NCBI GenBank assembly: GCA_918026815.1
Contig: CAKJVC010000014.1
Location: forward strand, 1 to 64,000
DNA from: Chalara sp. BL73
Lineage: Eukaryota; Ascomycota; Leotiomycetes; Helotiales
Direction: 5' to 3'
Length of the DNA stretch: 64,000 bases
The translations under genes were made by a program, and so were the position numbers. The notes under the pieces are model-generated. The model had not been told where the DNA came from. It saw only the letters and a program-made list of their open reading frames with translations, and made no database searches. This document shows, in pieces, positions 1-10,758 of the stretch (positions are counted from its first letter, which is position 1; every line of letters begins with the position of its first letter).

Positions 1-624
1 CAACCACGGCCAAAGTCGCACCTTCTGCGATGCCTGCCCGGAGTTAGAAAGGATATGTTTATTACCGATACGCTTACCCATAATTTGAGCTATTCTGCTT
101 GTCCCAGAAGTGTTAGAATAGCAAGATACGCTGCCGCGAATGATAGCGGTGTCTATAAATCAGTAAATGCGTACCTGCTCGTATTGAAACTTCTTACAAA
201 TATGACAGTAACGACAGTGAATGCGAGTATAAAATTTCCTTGACGAGCTGTATCAGCGGCCTCCTTCTTTGCGGATCTGGCTTCCTCAAGATTGGCTTGT
301 TTCTGTTTCAAGTCCAGAAGGTGGTTAAGCTAAATAAATTAGTCACCCGTGTAACACCGAAGAGAGTTTGATCAAACTGGGAATACATTCCCGACGAAGC
401 CTAGCAACGCGACTCAGCCTTTCACCAGTGCCTCAAATGCTATGAATTCAAAGCTGTCGCTGTCTATGAAATTAGACAAGAGCTTCGATCAGTACGGCCG
501 CAAGGTTCGAGCTCGGCTCAGTGTCCTGTGTCGATTACTCTCTATCTCTTGGAGCTGGGCCACCCTTCCGCATAATTCTTCAGGTTTGTCATCCCTAAAG
601 CTCAACAATAAACGGCTGCCGCCA
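1..624. other. intergenic / window edge
   Basis: No open frame here resembles a known protein. Positions 440-620 could hold badly decayed 5' sequence of the neighbouring HET pseudogene, but I cannot align it convincingly. Confidence 0.4.
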
Positions 625-2314
625 ATTGCTTCGCTCTGCACCTTGCCTGGCAATTTTTCTCTACACGTGTCTTCTTGATTGACAATGACCAGATGCCCCT
701 GAGGCTTTCAAGTCGAATATTCAGCTTGGGTTTCCGAACCTTCCTGATCCTGGAAGTCCAACACATATCCAAGTGCTTAGAGAATGGATTCGTGACTGTG
801 ACACACATCAGTGCATCTGCGCTCAGGATATCCCCTTTTTGCCGACCAGGCTTCTTGATGTTGGGAAGCGCGGCTCCAAGACACCTCGGCTAATCTGCGA
901 GACAAGCGGACTTGCAAAGGAAGCTAAGTATCTAGCCCTGTCTTATCGATGGGGCTCGCTCCCCAATGCGGGTGAGCCCGATCCCCTTGGAGGCAAGATT
1001 AGGTGTACATACGAGAAGAACATCCACAGGCTAGAGAACGGCGTCCATGACGTAGATCTGCCTCCGATGTACCAAGATGCCATCACTATTGCTCGAGAGC
1101 TGGAAGTGCAATACCTTTGGATTGATTCGCTCTGCATCATCCAACATGACAAGAGTGATCCATTTGACAAAGATAACGGGCGAGATTGGAAGAAAGAGTC
1201 CGAACGCATGGAGCAGGTCTTCCGCTCCGCCTACATTACTCTTGCTGCCAGTTGCGCCAGCTCACCAGCAGAGCACTTTCTCAAGACACGCCCCGAGAGA
1301 CAGTGTGTGACGATGAAATCTGGCAATACATTTTACTACCTAAGTGAAGCTATCGACGATTTCTACAATGACGTTGAGCAAGGAGAGCTCAACAAGAGAG
1401 GATGGGTCTTACAAGAGCGAGCTCTTTCACGCCGAACAATCTACTTCACCGAGACACAAACGTACTGGGAATGCGGCGAAGGTGTGCGCTGCGAGACAAT
1501 AACGAAGACAAAAAGTACGTTCTCCTAAACTGAACGGAGGACTCTGATATTGCCAAGAAATCTAACAACTAATTATCTTTTGTTGTCTAGCTCTAAAGCA
1601 TCTTTACTCGGCGACGCCAATTTCCCTATTCTTTTCCGAGCTACGTAAAAGGCAAGAAGATCAAGCTCTATCAGGACCTCTACGAGCGCTACTCTACGCT
1701 CGCGCTCTCATACTTAACGGACCGTCCTGTCGCTATCAGAGGGCTTGAGACGCGGCTCCTGCGCGTCCTAGGCGCCAAAGGCGGCTACGGCGTTTTCGAT
1801 ATCTACTTCCGTCGAGGCTTGCTATGGCAGAGGGCCCAGGCGCGCCTCAAACGCATCGACTTTTCCGGGCAGCGAGACAAAGAACAGCAGCCCGTCCCTT
1901 CCTGGTCCTGGATGGCCTATGCTGGAGATATCCGATACATGGAGGTCCCTCTTGGAGGCGTGGAATGGGACCTGTGGGATGGGGATGTCGTCTCCCCCTT
2001 GGAAAACGGCCAAGGACGATAACAACAAAGCCGCACTCGAGCTCGAAGCACTTGTGCGTGATATTAAAGTCGTCGAACCAGGTGCACGCGTCTTTCTGGA
2101 TGAGCCAGGTCGCACCTTTTATCAACCGTTCAAATGCGTCGTTGTTGGCTCAAGCAAGTCTTCCAGCCAAGGCAAAGTCCATACATACTATGCACTAATT
2201 GTGACTGCTCTTGGTCCAGAAGAAAATGGTGTTTATGAGAGAGTAGGAGCTGCATTCTTGCGTAAACATCAAATTGTGTGGGATAGGCATGCGGTAGATG
2301 CTCGAATCCGCTAA
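625..2314 (+). pseudogene. HET-domain (heterokaryon incompatibility) gene, decayed
   Basis: HET-domain proteins trigger vegetative-incompatibility cell death in filamentous ascomycetes. The core is clear in the frame at 696-1528: YLALSYRWG near 930-955, YLWIDSLCIIQ near 1110-1143, RGWVLQERALSRRTIYFTET near 1398-1455, then ECGEG. A GTACGT donor sits at 1514-1519. Downstream the recognisable family sequence changes frame: LLGDANFP near 1615-1635 is in one frame, SYVKGKKIKLYQDLYERYS near 1645-1705 and the PSWSWMAY motif near 1896-1919 in another, and the C-terminal part (LEALVRDI, YALIVTAL) near 2040-2314 in a third. Upstream, a piece ending FLIDNDQMP near 690 is again out of frame with the exon that follows. 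No set of GT-AG introns restores one frame, so I call it a pseudogene. A run of sequencing errors is less likely. The HET identification is firm; the exact ends are not. Confidence 0.65.
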
Positions 2315-3313
2315 TGGATTGGAGCAGTTATTACTATTTCTGTTCTTTCCTTCCCACTTAATAGGCGAAAGCCTCCAATCACCCGCTAGCACAGAATTTA
2401 TTGAATCTGAGGAGATCTGAATTTATGTCCACTGTTGAAAAATATCCGACTGCTTGTCCTCATCTGCTCTACCCACTTTATCCCAGGTATTATACTTACA
2501 ACTTAATTCCAGGCATACATAAGAAACTATAACACATCTTGAGATTTCATAATGTACTATTAGGTCATTGCTGTATACTAGAAGAGACTCTGACCACTGT
2601 CACCCAACTTGACGCCACTAGTTGCACTAATTGGCAATTTTGGGAATCTCACTTTCGGTTCAACTTGTCGTCCAAGGCCGGAGAATTGAAAGGGTTAATC
2701 AGGAAGCTCAGATAAGAAGTTTCCCAATATCCTCGCCATGTCTCGACTCGCGAATTCTAATGACTCGTACCCACCAAAGTACATACAGACATATTTCGCA
2801 CATACAGCACATACTTCATTTACTCCAAACCCTGGACCTTACATCTCACACGATCTCGACCCTCTTCTCGAAGAAAATATCCATAATATCCCATATCCCA
2901 AGAGCTATCTTCTCGGTACGGAAAGTACATGTATGTATATACTTCCCAAGCCGAATTAACACTAACACCCCTCTATTCTCCCACCATCAGCGCCGTGTTG
3001 AGATTTCTGAATGCGGCGTTTCTCGGAAGACCCAACAAGAGAAATTGAGGCAGGCTATTTGGACTCTGGCGTAGTTGACAAGCGTCTCAGATTGGCACCC
3101 ATGAATAGTCGCAAGAGCTGAGAATGTGTGTATTTCCTCTTATTTTTCAAGCTATTCTTGCTTTCAGGCTACCAAGTTTGACCCGAATTGGTCCCAAAAG
3201 CTAACCAGAATCATGTCAAAGACCATCCCGAAAATTTGCCAAGGCGGTGTCCTAAGATCAATCAAATTCCATTTATCAGTCCTCTGCCGCATCAAACTTT
3301 GAAGTTTTTCTTT
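2315..3313. other. intergenic
   Basis: This 1 kb holds an open frame on + at 2631-3074, but its composition is irregular and its product has no recognisable motif. I see no gene, repeat or clear regulatory element. Confidence 0.5.
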
Positions 3314-3927
3314 TCAAAGCCTCGATTTGTACGCGCTACCCTCAACCTGCCTCACTCCCTCCACGCCATGTAACCAGCTAACTCGAGAGTTGGTGAATTG
3401 CTCTAATCTAGGCTTCAGCTTAGTCTCGTGGAGGCGGAAATCATCCACGGTGCCAAGTCGTAGAATGCTCATCCCGGGGAAGCCTGCTCCCACGCGGTAC
3501 ATAAGAGTGCCACATGAGGAGCAGAAGTAATTGGTCATGGTATATCCCGAGGCAATAGTTTTCTCTTGGGCAAAAGTTTTCAGATTCTCGCGACCGCGAA
3601 GGTGCTTGAGGTATCTGTCATCGATCGTGAAGTTGGATGCGAACATAGATGCGGTGATTTTACGACAGTCTGTGCAGTTGCAGATGAAAGCGTTGACTAG
3701 GCCAGGTTTTGAAGTTGGCTGTTTATTGGAAAGCACGTCAGAAAATGAAGCAGGGAGTTGGAACTGTCCTGGGAGCACGGAGCAATATGGCTCGAGTGCG
3801 AACTTACGAAAGATAGTTGTACGGCTCCGCAGAAGCATGTGGCCGTGGCTTCATCTTCTGTTGACCACCCATCATCAGCCAAGCCCGCCAGTGGGATATA
3901 TGGCTTGGAATCGTCAGCTGTTGACAT
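3314..3927 (-). CDS. GFA-domain protein (glutathione-dependent formaldehyde-activating enzyme family)
   Basis: The model has two exons, 3927-3808 and 3718-3314, joined across an 89-bp intron with a GTAAGT donor, giving about 174 residues. An alternative in-frame ATG lies at 3942. The Mss4-like GFA fold is shown by its cysteine pairs: CFCGAVQL near residue 33, CNCTDCRKITAS about 20 residues after the splice site, and FCSSCGTLMYR near residue 115. The length suits single-domain GFA proteins. The founding member binds glutathione and formaldehyde, but most fungal relatives have no proven substrate, so the family name should not be read as an activity. The splice joins the frame exactly where the first and second zinc half-sites must meet. 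It probably acts in the cytoplasm, since no signal peptide is seen. Confidence 0.82.
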
Positions 3928-4040
3928 TATAGTCTTTGTCATTCTAGATGGCAGTATAATATACAAGATGTAATCTATAGCAAAGAGTTCATGGATGATG
4001 TCGCTGGGGGCAGATGAATTCTTATCTGTGCAAAGTGCAC

Positions 4041-4050
4041 TCTTTATAAG
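4041..4050 (-). promoter_or_regulatory. TATA-like box of the GFA gene
   Basis: Read on the minus strand this is CTTATAAAGA, about 115 bp upstream of the ATG at 3927. The position and sequence suit a TATA element. No experimental support. Confidence 0.35.
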
Positions 4051-5460
4051 GCTGCTGCGTCGTACCTCGGTCAAGGTTCAGCCTCCGGAGTCCTGGATAT
4101 TTGACATCGGTAAGGGCCAACATCCCCTCTTGATTATAAATCAGCATTTGATACTCAGAAATTCGAGACTACTTCCATTTATCGTTTGACAGATATAAAG
4201 TTCTTGTGCAACATTAATCTCCGTAACTCCAGCCCGCAACTCCTTTCTCCCTAGGCTGTAGATTCCCATGCAAAACAGCCGATGCGGAAGTGGGGAATGT
4301 ACATATCACGTGGTTATTATTTTACACTGCAATTGGTTGAAGTGACGACATGAATTGCATAGACGTTTGGATATCATCATATGTCATAATGAATAATAAT
4401 GGCTGTCATCTACCCTGACAGGTGGTCGAATCACATGATGGTTGATGCGACTCCAAGCCACGCCCTTTGAATCACACATCCTGATTATGAAGAGCCGGCG
4501 TTTTGCGCTTCACTGCTGCACATGATAACATTTTAAGCCACTCCAAGCTCCTTAAGATAAAATTCATATCCATCTCATACATAAGATGTTAACTACAGTT
4601 GAAAAAATAGTTGTGGAAAGAAGAAACTTCTGAAGTCTTATGAATAGATCAATCCTAACACATGTTATTCCCGTCTTCATAAAGGCTTAACGTCATACCA
4701 TGAATAAGGTATACCCAAATGTCAACATCTGGCCCATGTCCGAAATCAACTTCTCCCTTCACCTCATCTTCGCCCGCCCGAGTGTTGATTGCGTCCATAT
4801 TTCGACAGATTTTTCGCCACGGAAGTTGAGGCAATTGCCGCTGTGCTTTTGAGTCTACTTGCCAGGGCACAGGGGTAGTACCACCTGACAAAGCAAGCTC
4901 TGGTGAACCCAATCTAGGCAATCATCGCGTAGGGTATCAGTATTTCACAAATTTGAAAACCTGATAGGAAGACTTGCCAATGTGATTGGCCCCTTTATCA
5001 GCATAATTTCGTTCTCCATTCTCTAGAAAGTAACATGGGAAATTTATTCTGTATCTTTGTACAACAGGAAGCCACAAAGCTTGACGGATCGTGTTCAGGC
5101 AGTGAAGCTGATGATATACTTCTATTTGAATAAGAAGCTAGTCGGGATGATGAGACACCGTTAATGTCGTGCCTTTGAGTTTTGTTGCCTCAATGGCGTC
5201 GATGTGCTGACCTCCATAGAGTTCCGCGCACATTGAATCTGTGGAAGAGTCTGGAGTGCCGTCATTACCGTTCCCCATATACATGCATAGGTGCTTGCAA
5301 ATAAGATCGAAAATCCAATTCTATTTTAACTGTGAGAAGTCCTGACATAGCCCTATATTATACACAAGATTACAGTATGCCCAATATCCCGCCGGAACTC
5401 CGTCCTCGACTGCAGTATAGACCCTTGGACAAACTGCTGGTTGCAAGAACCACATTCCGC
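4051..5460. other. intergenic with a possible short coding remnant
   Basis: On the minus strand, 5020-4655 contains two stretches that look coding: a piece reading GANHIGKSSYQVFKFVKY near 4990-4940 and a longer one ending DVDIWVYLIHGMTLSLYEDG near 4670. They are in different frames with no good intron between them. I do not recognise the family. It may be the tail of a lost gene. The rest shows nothing. Confidence 0.25.
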
Positions 5461-6642
5461 CTACGAGTGCATCAAAAAGTTCCAGAAGCTCATTTGAGGT
5501 GGTCCCGACGGTGCTAGATACCACCGCTTGCCCCGATCCCACTTCCAGACAAGGCCATCCGACCCTCGACAAACCAATCGAGTTTGCCTCCTCGAGAACA
5601 GCTTCAGTTTATTATCAGCAGTGAGCTCCTCCACTGATACTTCCGCCTGGTCTTCGAAGCCTGTTCGAATATCTCCTAGATTGTGTGGGTGATGAACATC
5701 TCTAGCCATGCGTACAGTGATATGACTTTGCCATTTCGCATCTGCAGAGTCTAGGCCAGCACCCAGATTGACCCATCTTGTAACAAGCACCGCAAACCCT
5801 CGCTCTCCAAAGTCTATTGCATCTAACACGTAGTCCGTCCAACAATAAGGGCATTGCAATATTTGTGTACGACAATTCTCTCGAGACTCTAGCTGGTCAA
5901 GTCTAGATCTCACCAGATCCGATACCAGGTCCCTATTCAAAGGTCCTAGTCGCGTATGCACACAGATATCATTCGACAAGCTATTCTTAGCTAATTCGCG
6001 GATGAAACCATCGCGTCGGCTCCAAGGGAGAAGTATCCATGTCTGAGACCGCATCAGAAGTTCATTGGAGACAATCTGGGCATCGACAGATAACAGAGTG
6101 ATTTTCTGTTGGGTCTGATCGTGTTCAACCTCTAGGTGTTGAAAAGCCTCAATAGGAAATCCAATATCAGTGCCGCAATAGTGCTGCTTTATTGCTAACT
6201 GGATGTGAGGAAAATATACCCGATACCGCGACAGGAATAGATGACGATAGCCTGAGCTCTTCCAGATACAACGAGGGCCGAAGTGGCGTGTTATTATCCG
6301 GGGCCACTTAATTACACACATTCGATGAAGGCATGCACACTCCTGGCATACGAAGTGTTGAGGAAGGTCTTTCGCTAAGGATGACAGAAATGTGAGCCGG
6401 ACATCTGGTGCTTCACTCTGTAAAGACCCCCAGAACCTAGGTCCAAGAATATGGTTCATACGGCGGGTACAAAGAGCAAGACAGGCAGCAGATGGCGTTG
6501 GAAGCATGCTTGCTACCAAGAGGATTATTTCTGGTGGGAGGCGAAGTAGTTGCGATGCGGTTGCCTTCTCTTCTGCCTCGGCACCGGGATCAGTTCGAGT
6601 GGTTAACATAACTCTTCCGAAGATATCCCATAGTGACATCAT
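5461..6642 (-). CDS. F-box domain protein
   Basis: A single exon of 393 residues, starting at the first of two adjacent ATGs (6642). Residues 32-60 form an F-box: LLRLPPEIILLVASMLPTPS followed by a C-A-L-C-T-R-R-M stretch, the usual fungal F-box shape that would bind Skp1 in an SCF ubiquitin ligase. The remainder carries paired cysteines (CQECACLHRMC near residue 100, CPYCW near 265) and a tryptophan-rich C-terminus. This resembles the many uncharacterised fungal F-box proteins with Cys-rich middles. No substrate-binding repeat such as WD40 or LRR is visible, so the target is unknown. No introns are needed and the frame is intact. The alternative view, a cysteine-rich protein with a chance F-box, is unlikely because the motif sits in the normal N-terminal place. 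Confidence 0.8.
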   Translation of the reverse strand: MMSLWDIFGRVMLTTRTDPGAEAEEKATASQLLRLPPEIILLVASMLPTPSAACLALCTRRMNHILGPRFWGSLQSEAPDVRLTFLSSLAKDLPQHFVCQECACLHRMCVIKWPRIITRHFGPRCIWKSSGYRHLFLSRYRVYFPHIQLAIKQHYCGTDIGFPIEAFQHLEVEHDQTQQKITLLSVDAQIVSNELLMRSQTWILLPWSRRDGFIRELAKNSLSNDICVHTRLGPLNRDLVSDLVRSRLDQLESRENCRTQILQCPYCWTDYVLDAIDFGERGFAVLVTRWVNLGAGLDSADAKWQSHITVRMARDVHHPHNLGDIRTGFEDQAEVSVEELTADNKLKLFSRRQTRLVCRGSDGLVWKWDRGKRWYLAPSGPPQMSFWNFLMHS

Positions 6643-7666
6643 TCTGGATACTTATAAAGATGAATGATCTTCGATGTTTCATTGTTGTTAGCTGGATTGC
6701 GTGTTGGTTTTCTTAAGCTGTCGTTTAGCTCAAGTAATGCAAGACAGAATTTGATAGTTGCACTTAAGCCCTAGAAGGTCTAGAAGGGCTCACTAGCCGA
6801 AGGACTCACTAGCCAAATGCCCAAACTGGCCAACTGCCCAAAAATAAATTTAGTCGCAACAATACCACAATTTGAAGAATATAATGTAATATTCAGAGTA
6901 TTCTTCATAATATGTGAAGTTTTTAAATTTTCTAACGACTTTGAAAAATTCTCATTTTTTGGGTGTTCACCCCAACTCTGCAATGGGATTGAGTTTCCCA
7001 GCAGCGTAGCCATGCATGTCACTTTCTCAACCATATCTTTGATAACATGAAAATTTTTGGGTTTAAAAATTTGGACTTCATTATGCCTTTGAGAATTTCT
7101 TCGGACTACAATTTGGGAATATGTAAAATGCACGTAGTAAGTAGAAACCCGGCCAAATCCCGTCTGTGCTAAGCCTTCTGTGGAAATATATACCTCTCCC
7201 CAAATGTTTTAGTTATTTTTCAACTTAGCCAGATGGCAAGTCTGAAATAGACCCAGCCTTACGCAAATAGTCACACGTTCATGCTTCCTTGCATTTTAAA
7301 GAGCATCTAGAAATCACCCAGGTAGCTAGGCATGCCTCCGTCGAGTCCCAACCAGGCAAACTAGCCTTGCCTTTGTTACAATTCTCGGGAATTATGGAGC
7401 CGAGAAACCTAGAGATGTGCATATATATATCGAAGACTTATGTTGACTCCTGAATATGTGAATAATTTTCGATTACTGATGTCTTGCACTCTTTACACCA
7501 TATGATCTAAAATCAACCACCCACTTCATCACTAAAATACTTTAGTGAATGACGTGCATAAGCTGGGACTCATAACTCCAAAACGTGTACTATTTTATTT
7601 AACTGTTCATTGCCGGCAGTACTGCCCGTTTTCGTAAATTTATTTCCATTATCTGCGCACCCATAT
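6643..7666. other. AT-rich intergenic
   Basis: AT-rich DNA left of the inverted-repeat element. No coding frame with a recognisable product on either strand. Short opposing frames at 6780-7133 are low-complexity shadows of the base composition. Confidence 0.5.
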
Positions 7667-7675
7667 TAATATTAA
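7667..7675. repeat. 9-bp target-site duplication, left copy
   Basis: TAATATTAA immediately precedes the left terminal inverted repeat and recurs at 8545-8553 directly after the right one. Nine-base duplications are typical of Mutator-like elements. The word is AT-rich and near-palindromic, so a chance match is possible. Confidence 0.55.
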
Positions 7676-8544
7676 CGGCAAATATCTCAAATACCATACT
7701 TTTTTTGCTGAATATCTCATATACCATACTTTTTTTGACGAATATCTCATATACCACCATTTGTCTCTTGGCGCAAAACAGTGGTATTTCAGATACTTAC
7801 TGACAAAACGATAGTATATAAGAAACACTAATATATCTCATATACCATTGTTTTGTTAGTAAGTATTTTGAAGCCTTGTACGTTGCGCTAAGAGACTGAA
7901 GCGCCTGACGCGCAAAAAATTTTCGTATTTTATCGATTATCCTTCTTTTGTAACCTCATTGTAGCTATCGCGCTCCACGTCGGTAATACTTTCTTTAATA
8001 TTACGTTAGCAAAAGAAGCAAACGCGTTGTAGTAGAGTTATAATCGTCGTCGTTGTACGAACCAGCCTGCTGCTAGCGGATGTCGACAACGAGCTTAGAA
8101 ATAGCTACAATCTGAAAATAAAGAAGAAAGTGAAATAAAGGATGAAAAAAATAAGGATAAGCAAGAGCGCTTTGATCGAGAATTGGGCATATAAATAAAG
8201 AAAGTTGATCAACTGGATAGCGACGGCGAGCTTTCAGTCAATAGTGAAATATTTGCGAATCGGAATCTCGTCGATATTGTAATGCCTTTACGATACGTTA
8301 CAAAGTCTGGAAAAGAATATAAAATACAAACTGAAGAATAAAGAGTTTAAAAATGATATTGATTTTAAGCTTATAGCGCTTGTATTACAGGCTTTACAGT
8401 GAGTGTTGACAAATATCTGATATACCATATGTTTGTTGACGTATATCTCAAATACCACAAAAGTGGTATATGAGATATTCGTCAAAAAAAGTATGGTATA
8501 TGAGAAATATGATCACTTTTTTGTGGTATTTGAGATATTTGCCG
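7676..8544. mobile_element. short Mutator-like (MULE/MITE-type) inverted-repeat element
   Basis: An 869-bp element with perfect 21-bp terminal inverted repeats beginning CGGCAAATATCTCAAATACC, at 7676-7696 and 8524-8544. It is flanked by 9-bp direct repeats. Inside each end lie further copies of the word TATCTCA(A/T)ATACCA: 7713, 7743, an imperfect inverted copy at 7782, and 7834 on the left; 8414 (one change), 8444, and inverted copies at 8464 and 8494 on the right. Arrays of subterminal repeats are usual transposase-binding landscapes. There is no complete transposase gene, so the element is non-autonomous; a decayed coding stretch survives in the middle. The superfamily call rests on duplication length and end structure only. 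hAT-type (8 bp) cannot be excluded. Confidence 0.72.
8125..8340 (+). pseudogene. coding remnant inside the inverted-repeat element
   Basis: Read in one frame, the segment gives a lysine/glutamate-rich stretch (RFDRELGI), one stop codon, then a clean stretch of about 50 codons including SEIFANRNLVDIVMPLRY and ending KIQTEE before a stop. It looks like the 3' end of a gene, either the lost transposon protein or captured host DNA. I do not recognise the family. Lower confidence because the stretch is short. Confidence 0.35.
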
Positions 8545-8553
8545 TAATATTAA
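8545..8553. repeat. 9-bp target-site duplication, right copy
   Basis: TAATATTAA directly follows the right terminal inverted repeat and matches 7667-7675. Confidence 0.55.
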
Positions 8554-9456
8554 ACTATATGATCCTTTTGGGAGCAACTGCTTGATCCTTGCTTTGCAGT
8601 ATATAACGCGATGTTCTGAGTTTTTATGTAAATCCTGAAGTTAATTTTAGCTCAATTTCGTCATTTGCTTTAGTGTCTTCCTGGAGCGACAGGCGTATGG
8701 ATTGATCTACTAGGCGTGTTGCATGCATCAGCACTTGCCTACTTCCATGCACCACAGCACATGCAGACATACCATCCTAATAGGGCAGCCGACGGAGGCA
8801 ATTGCGCAGATGAGGAACTTCACGTAAACCTCATCCTGGAGATTGAGTAAATCACTCCTATTTGCATCCACAACTTTACTTCATGATATAAACAGCGATT
8901 TCATGGCAGAGAGCTAATTTCTGGTATTTAAAACGTATTAATCCCCGTGCTTAGAGAACCCTTGAAAACAGCAAAAGGAGTAACTTTGGGAGTATAAACA
9001 TGCTGTTGAGCCTCACTGTTTGACGGACGAAATATATTTGAACTAGATGTACAGCTCCTCCACTTCTAGGATTCATGCATATATAACTATCATTATACAG
9101 GCATGCATCTACAAGGGGAACTATTTTCTCGGAAAAGGTTCGCATAGACTGGATACCGGTTGGACTCCTGACAGGACAGAATGTTCTGGCTAGCCCTCCT
9201 GTTAACAGCTGCAATAATCTAGCTTCTTGATTGTGTACAGTCTCTATTCATTTCCATATTCGAATCACCCTCGCATTCTATTGCTAATTATTCATGCTAC
9301 CATCGTATCGATAGATCGTAGTTTAGTCCTACTAGGCTGGATACGTGATATGGGCAGGAACGCACCCAAGTGTAGGATGTCGGGCAATGGGGGGTGTGGG
9401 TTGTGGAATTTTTAAATCATGACAACAAAAATGATAGTGTTGATATGGGTGTGAAG
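8554..9456. other. intergenic
   Basis: About 0.9 kb of AT-rich sequence right of the element. Nothing coding or structured was recognised. Confidence 0.5.
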
Positions 9457-9466
9457 CATATATATG
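9457..9466 (+). promoter_or_regulatory. TATA-like box of the repeat-peptide gene
   Basis: CATATATATG-type sequence about 110 bp before the ATG at 9572. The spacing suits a TATA element for a short secreted-peptide gene. Sequence inspection only. Confidence 0.35.
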
Positions 9467-9571
9467 ACAGTCAAGATTCGTAGAAAACAATAGAGAATAC
9501 AGACTTCAATGCCACGTCCATAGTCTTCTCACTGATTTAGATCTTTTCATAGCATAATTAACCTCGACATC

Positions 9572-10084
9572 ATGAAATTTAAACACGTTATTTCCATTGG
9601 TGCCGCCATCCTCGGAGGCTTGGCTCTTGCAGCACCAACCGCATATGCGAATACCCTTCTCATCGTGTACTGTACAAGCCAATGCTAATGTACATTATAG
9701 ATCTCCTGACGCCGCAGTGCATGCAACAATCCTCCGGGGCACGATTGTAACTAATAAACATACCAGTGCCCCTTGGGGGGAAAGGCGGTGGAAGGAGAAA
9801 CGTTGGAAGAAGAAGCGTGACGCTAATGGGCAAATTGCCTTGGCTTGATTTAGTATTGCCCTCTATCCTCACACAAATCATAAACAGTGCTCCTTAGGAA
9901 GAGAAGCGTGGGGCTGAGAAACGCTTGGCTAAAAATCGTGATGCTAAAGCTGAGGCGTAAGTCACGGCCCAGAATTCGGTATGTAGGATATCATACTCAT
10001 TCTTTTTATTAAAGCTCTCCTTGGGAAGAGAAGCGCTGGGATGAAAAGCGTGATGCCGCACCTGTTTCAGAGCTACTCGCCTAA
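9572..10084 (+). CDS. candidate small secreted Kex2-processed repeat peptide precursor
   Basis: The ATG at 9572 opens a signal peptide (MKFKHVISIGAAILGGLALA, then APTAYA). Downstream are three related units, each starting just after an AG: 9767 on, SAPWGERRWKEKRWKKKRDA; 9888 on, AP-stop-EEKRGAEKRLAKNRDA; 10015 on, SPWEEKRWDEKRDA followed by APVSELLA and a stop. KR pairs repeat at regular spacing, as in precursors cut by the Kex2 protease (pheromones, ustiloxin-type RiPPs). The last intron, 9957-10014, has a GTAAGT donor and joins the frame well. An early intron from GT at 9667 to AG at 9700 or 9766 would join the leader to unit 1. Unit 2 has a TAG where the others have Trp. No pheromone core with cysteines is present. 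It could be a decaying gene; the exon model is tentative. Confidence 0.42.
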
Positions 10085-10758
10085 ATCAAATGTCGGCAAG
10101 CGTTAGGACCAAGCTAGAAAGCTCCGGTGCATAATGCCTTAGTATGCGGAAGGTATCAAGAGGTTATATTTGGGAGTAAGAGATAGATTCGGGTTTTACT
10201 TTCTCAATCCTTAAAACAATGAACTAGCCACTCATTGTGTTGTCATTTTGTAATCTCGGTTTGGTAGAAGCAAAACCACAACATTCGCTACCTACGGAAA
10301 TACATAGTTTTGAAGCTGCTTTTCGTTTTTTTTCTCTCCAGGGGCATACCCTAAACATGTCGGTGATTACATCGAAACTGGTAAAGAGACGAATACTCTT
10401 TCCTGCTCTGATAACGAGCACATAGTTATAAGACCCCATATTTCGTTAAATATTCACTCTAGCCTTTAAGTATTTACGATTCCTTACTGTATTGACTAGA
10501 CATCCCAAAATCCTATGCATCAAGGGTAGACGCCAGTGTGGTAAGGCGTCCGAATGTCCCTGTGATCACACCAGCCTAAGCGAGCCCCTGAGGCTAGCCA
10601 ATAATTAAAGTCTAAGCTATCAGCGTTTTCTAGACTCCCCTTTTAAGGCTTACTGTAGTGTTTAGGTTCGCCTGAAACGAGCTCTCTTCGCCTCATAGCC
10701 ATGTAAATTTCAGAAATAACCGTTCATTTCCATTTTAAGCTTTAAGCTAATTATCTAC
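10085..10758. other. intergenic
   Basis: Space between the peptide gene and the 3' end of the gamma-glutamyltransferase gene. No coding potential or repeats seen. Confidence 0.5.

Noticed and set aside
2631..3074. 147-codon open frame on +
   Set aside because: Overlaps another frame, has no recognisable motif, and contains irregular Ser/His/Ile-rich composition typical of chance frames.
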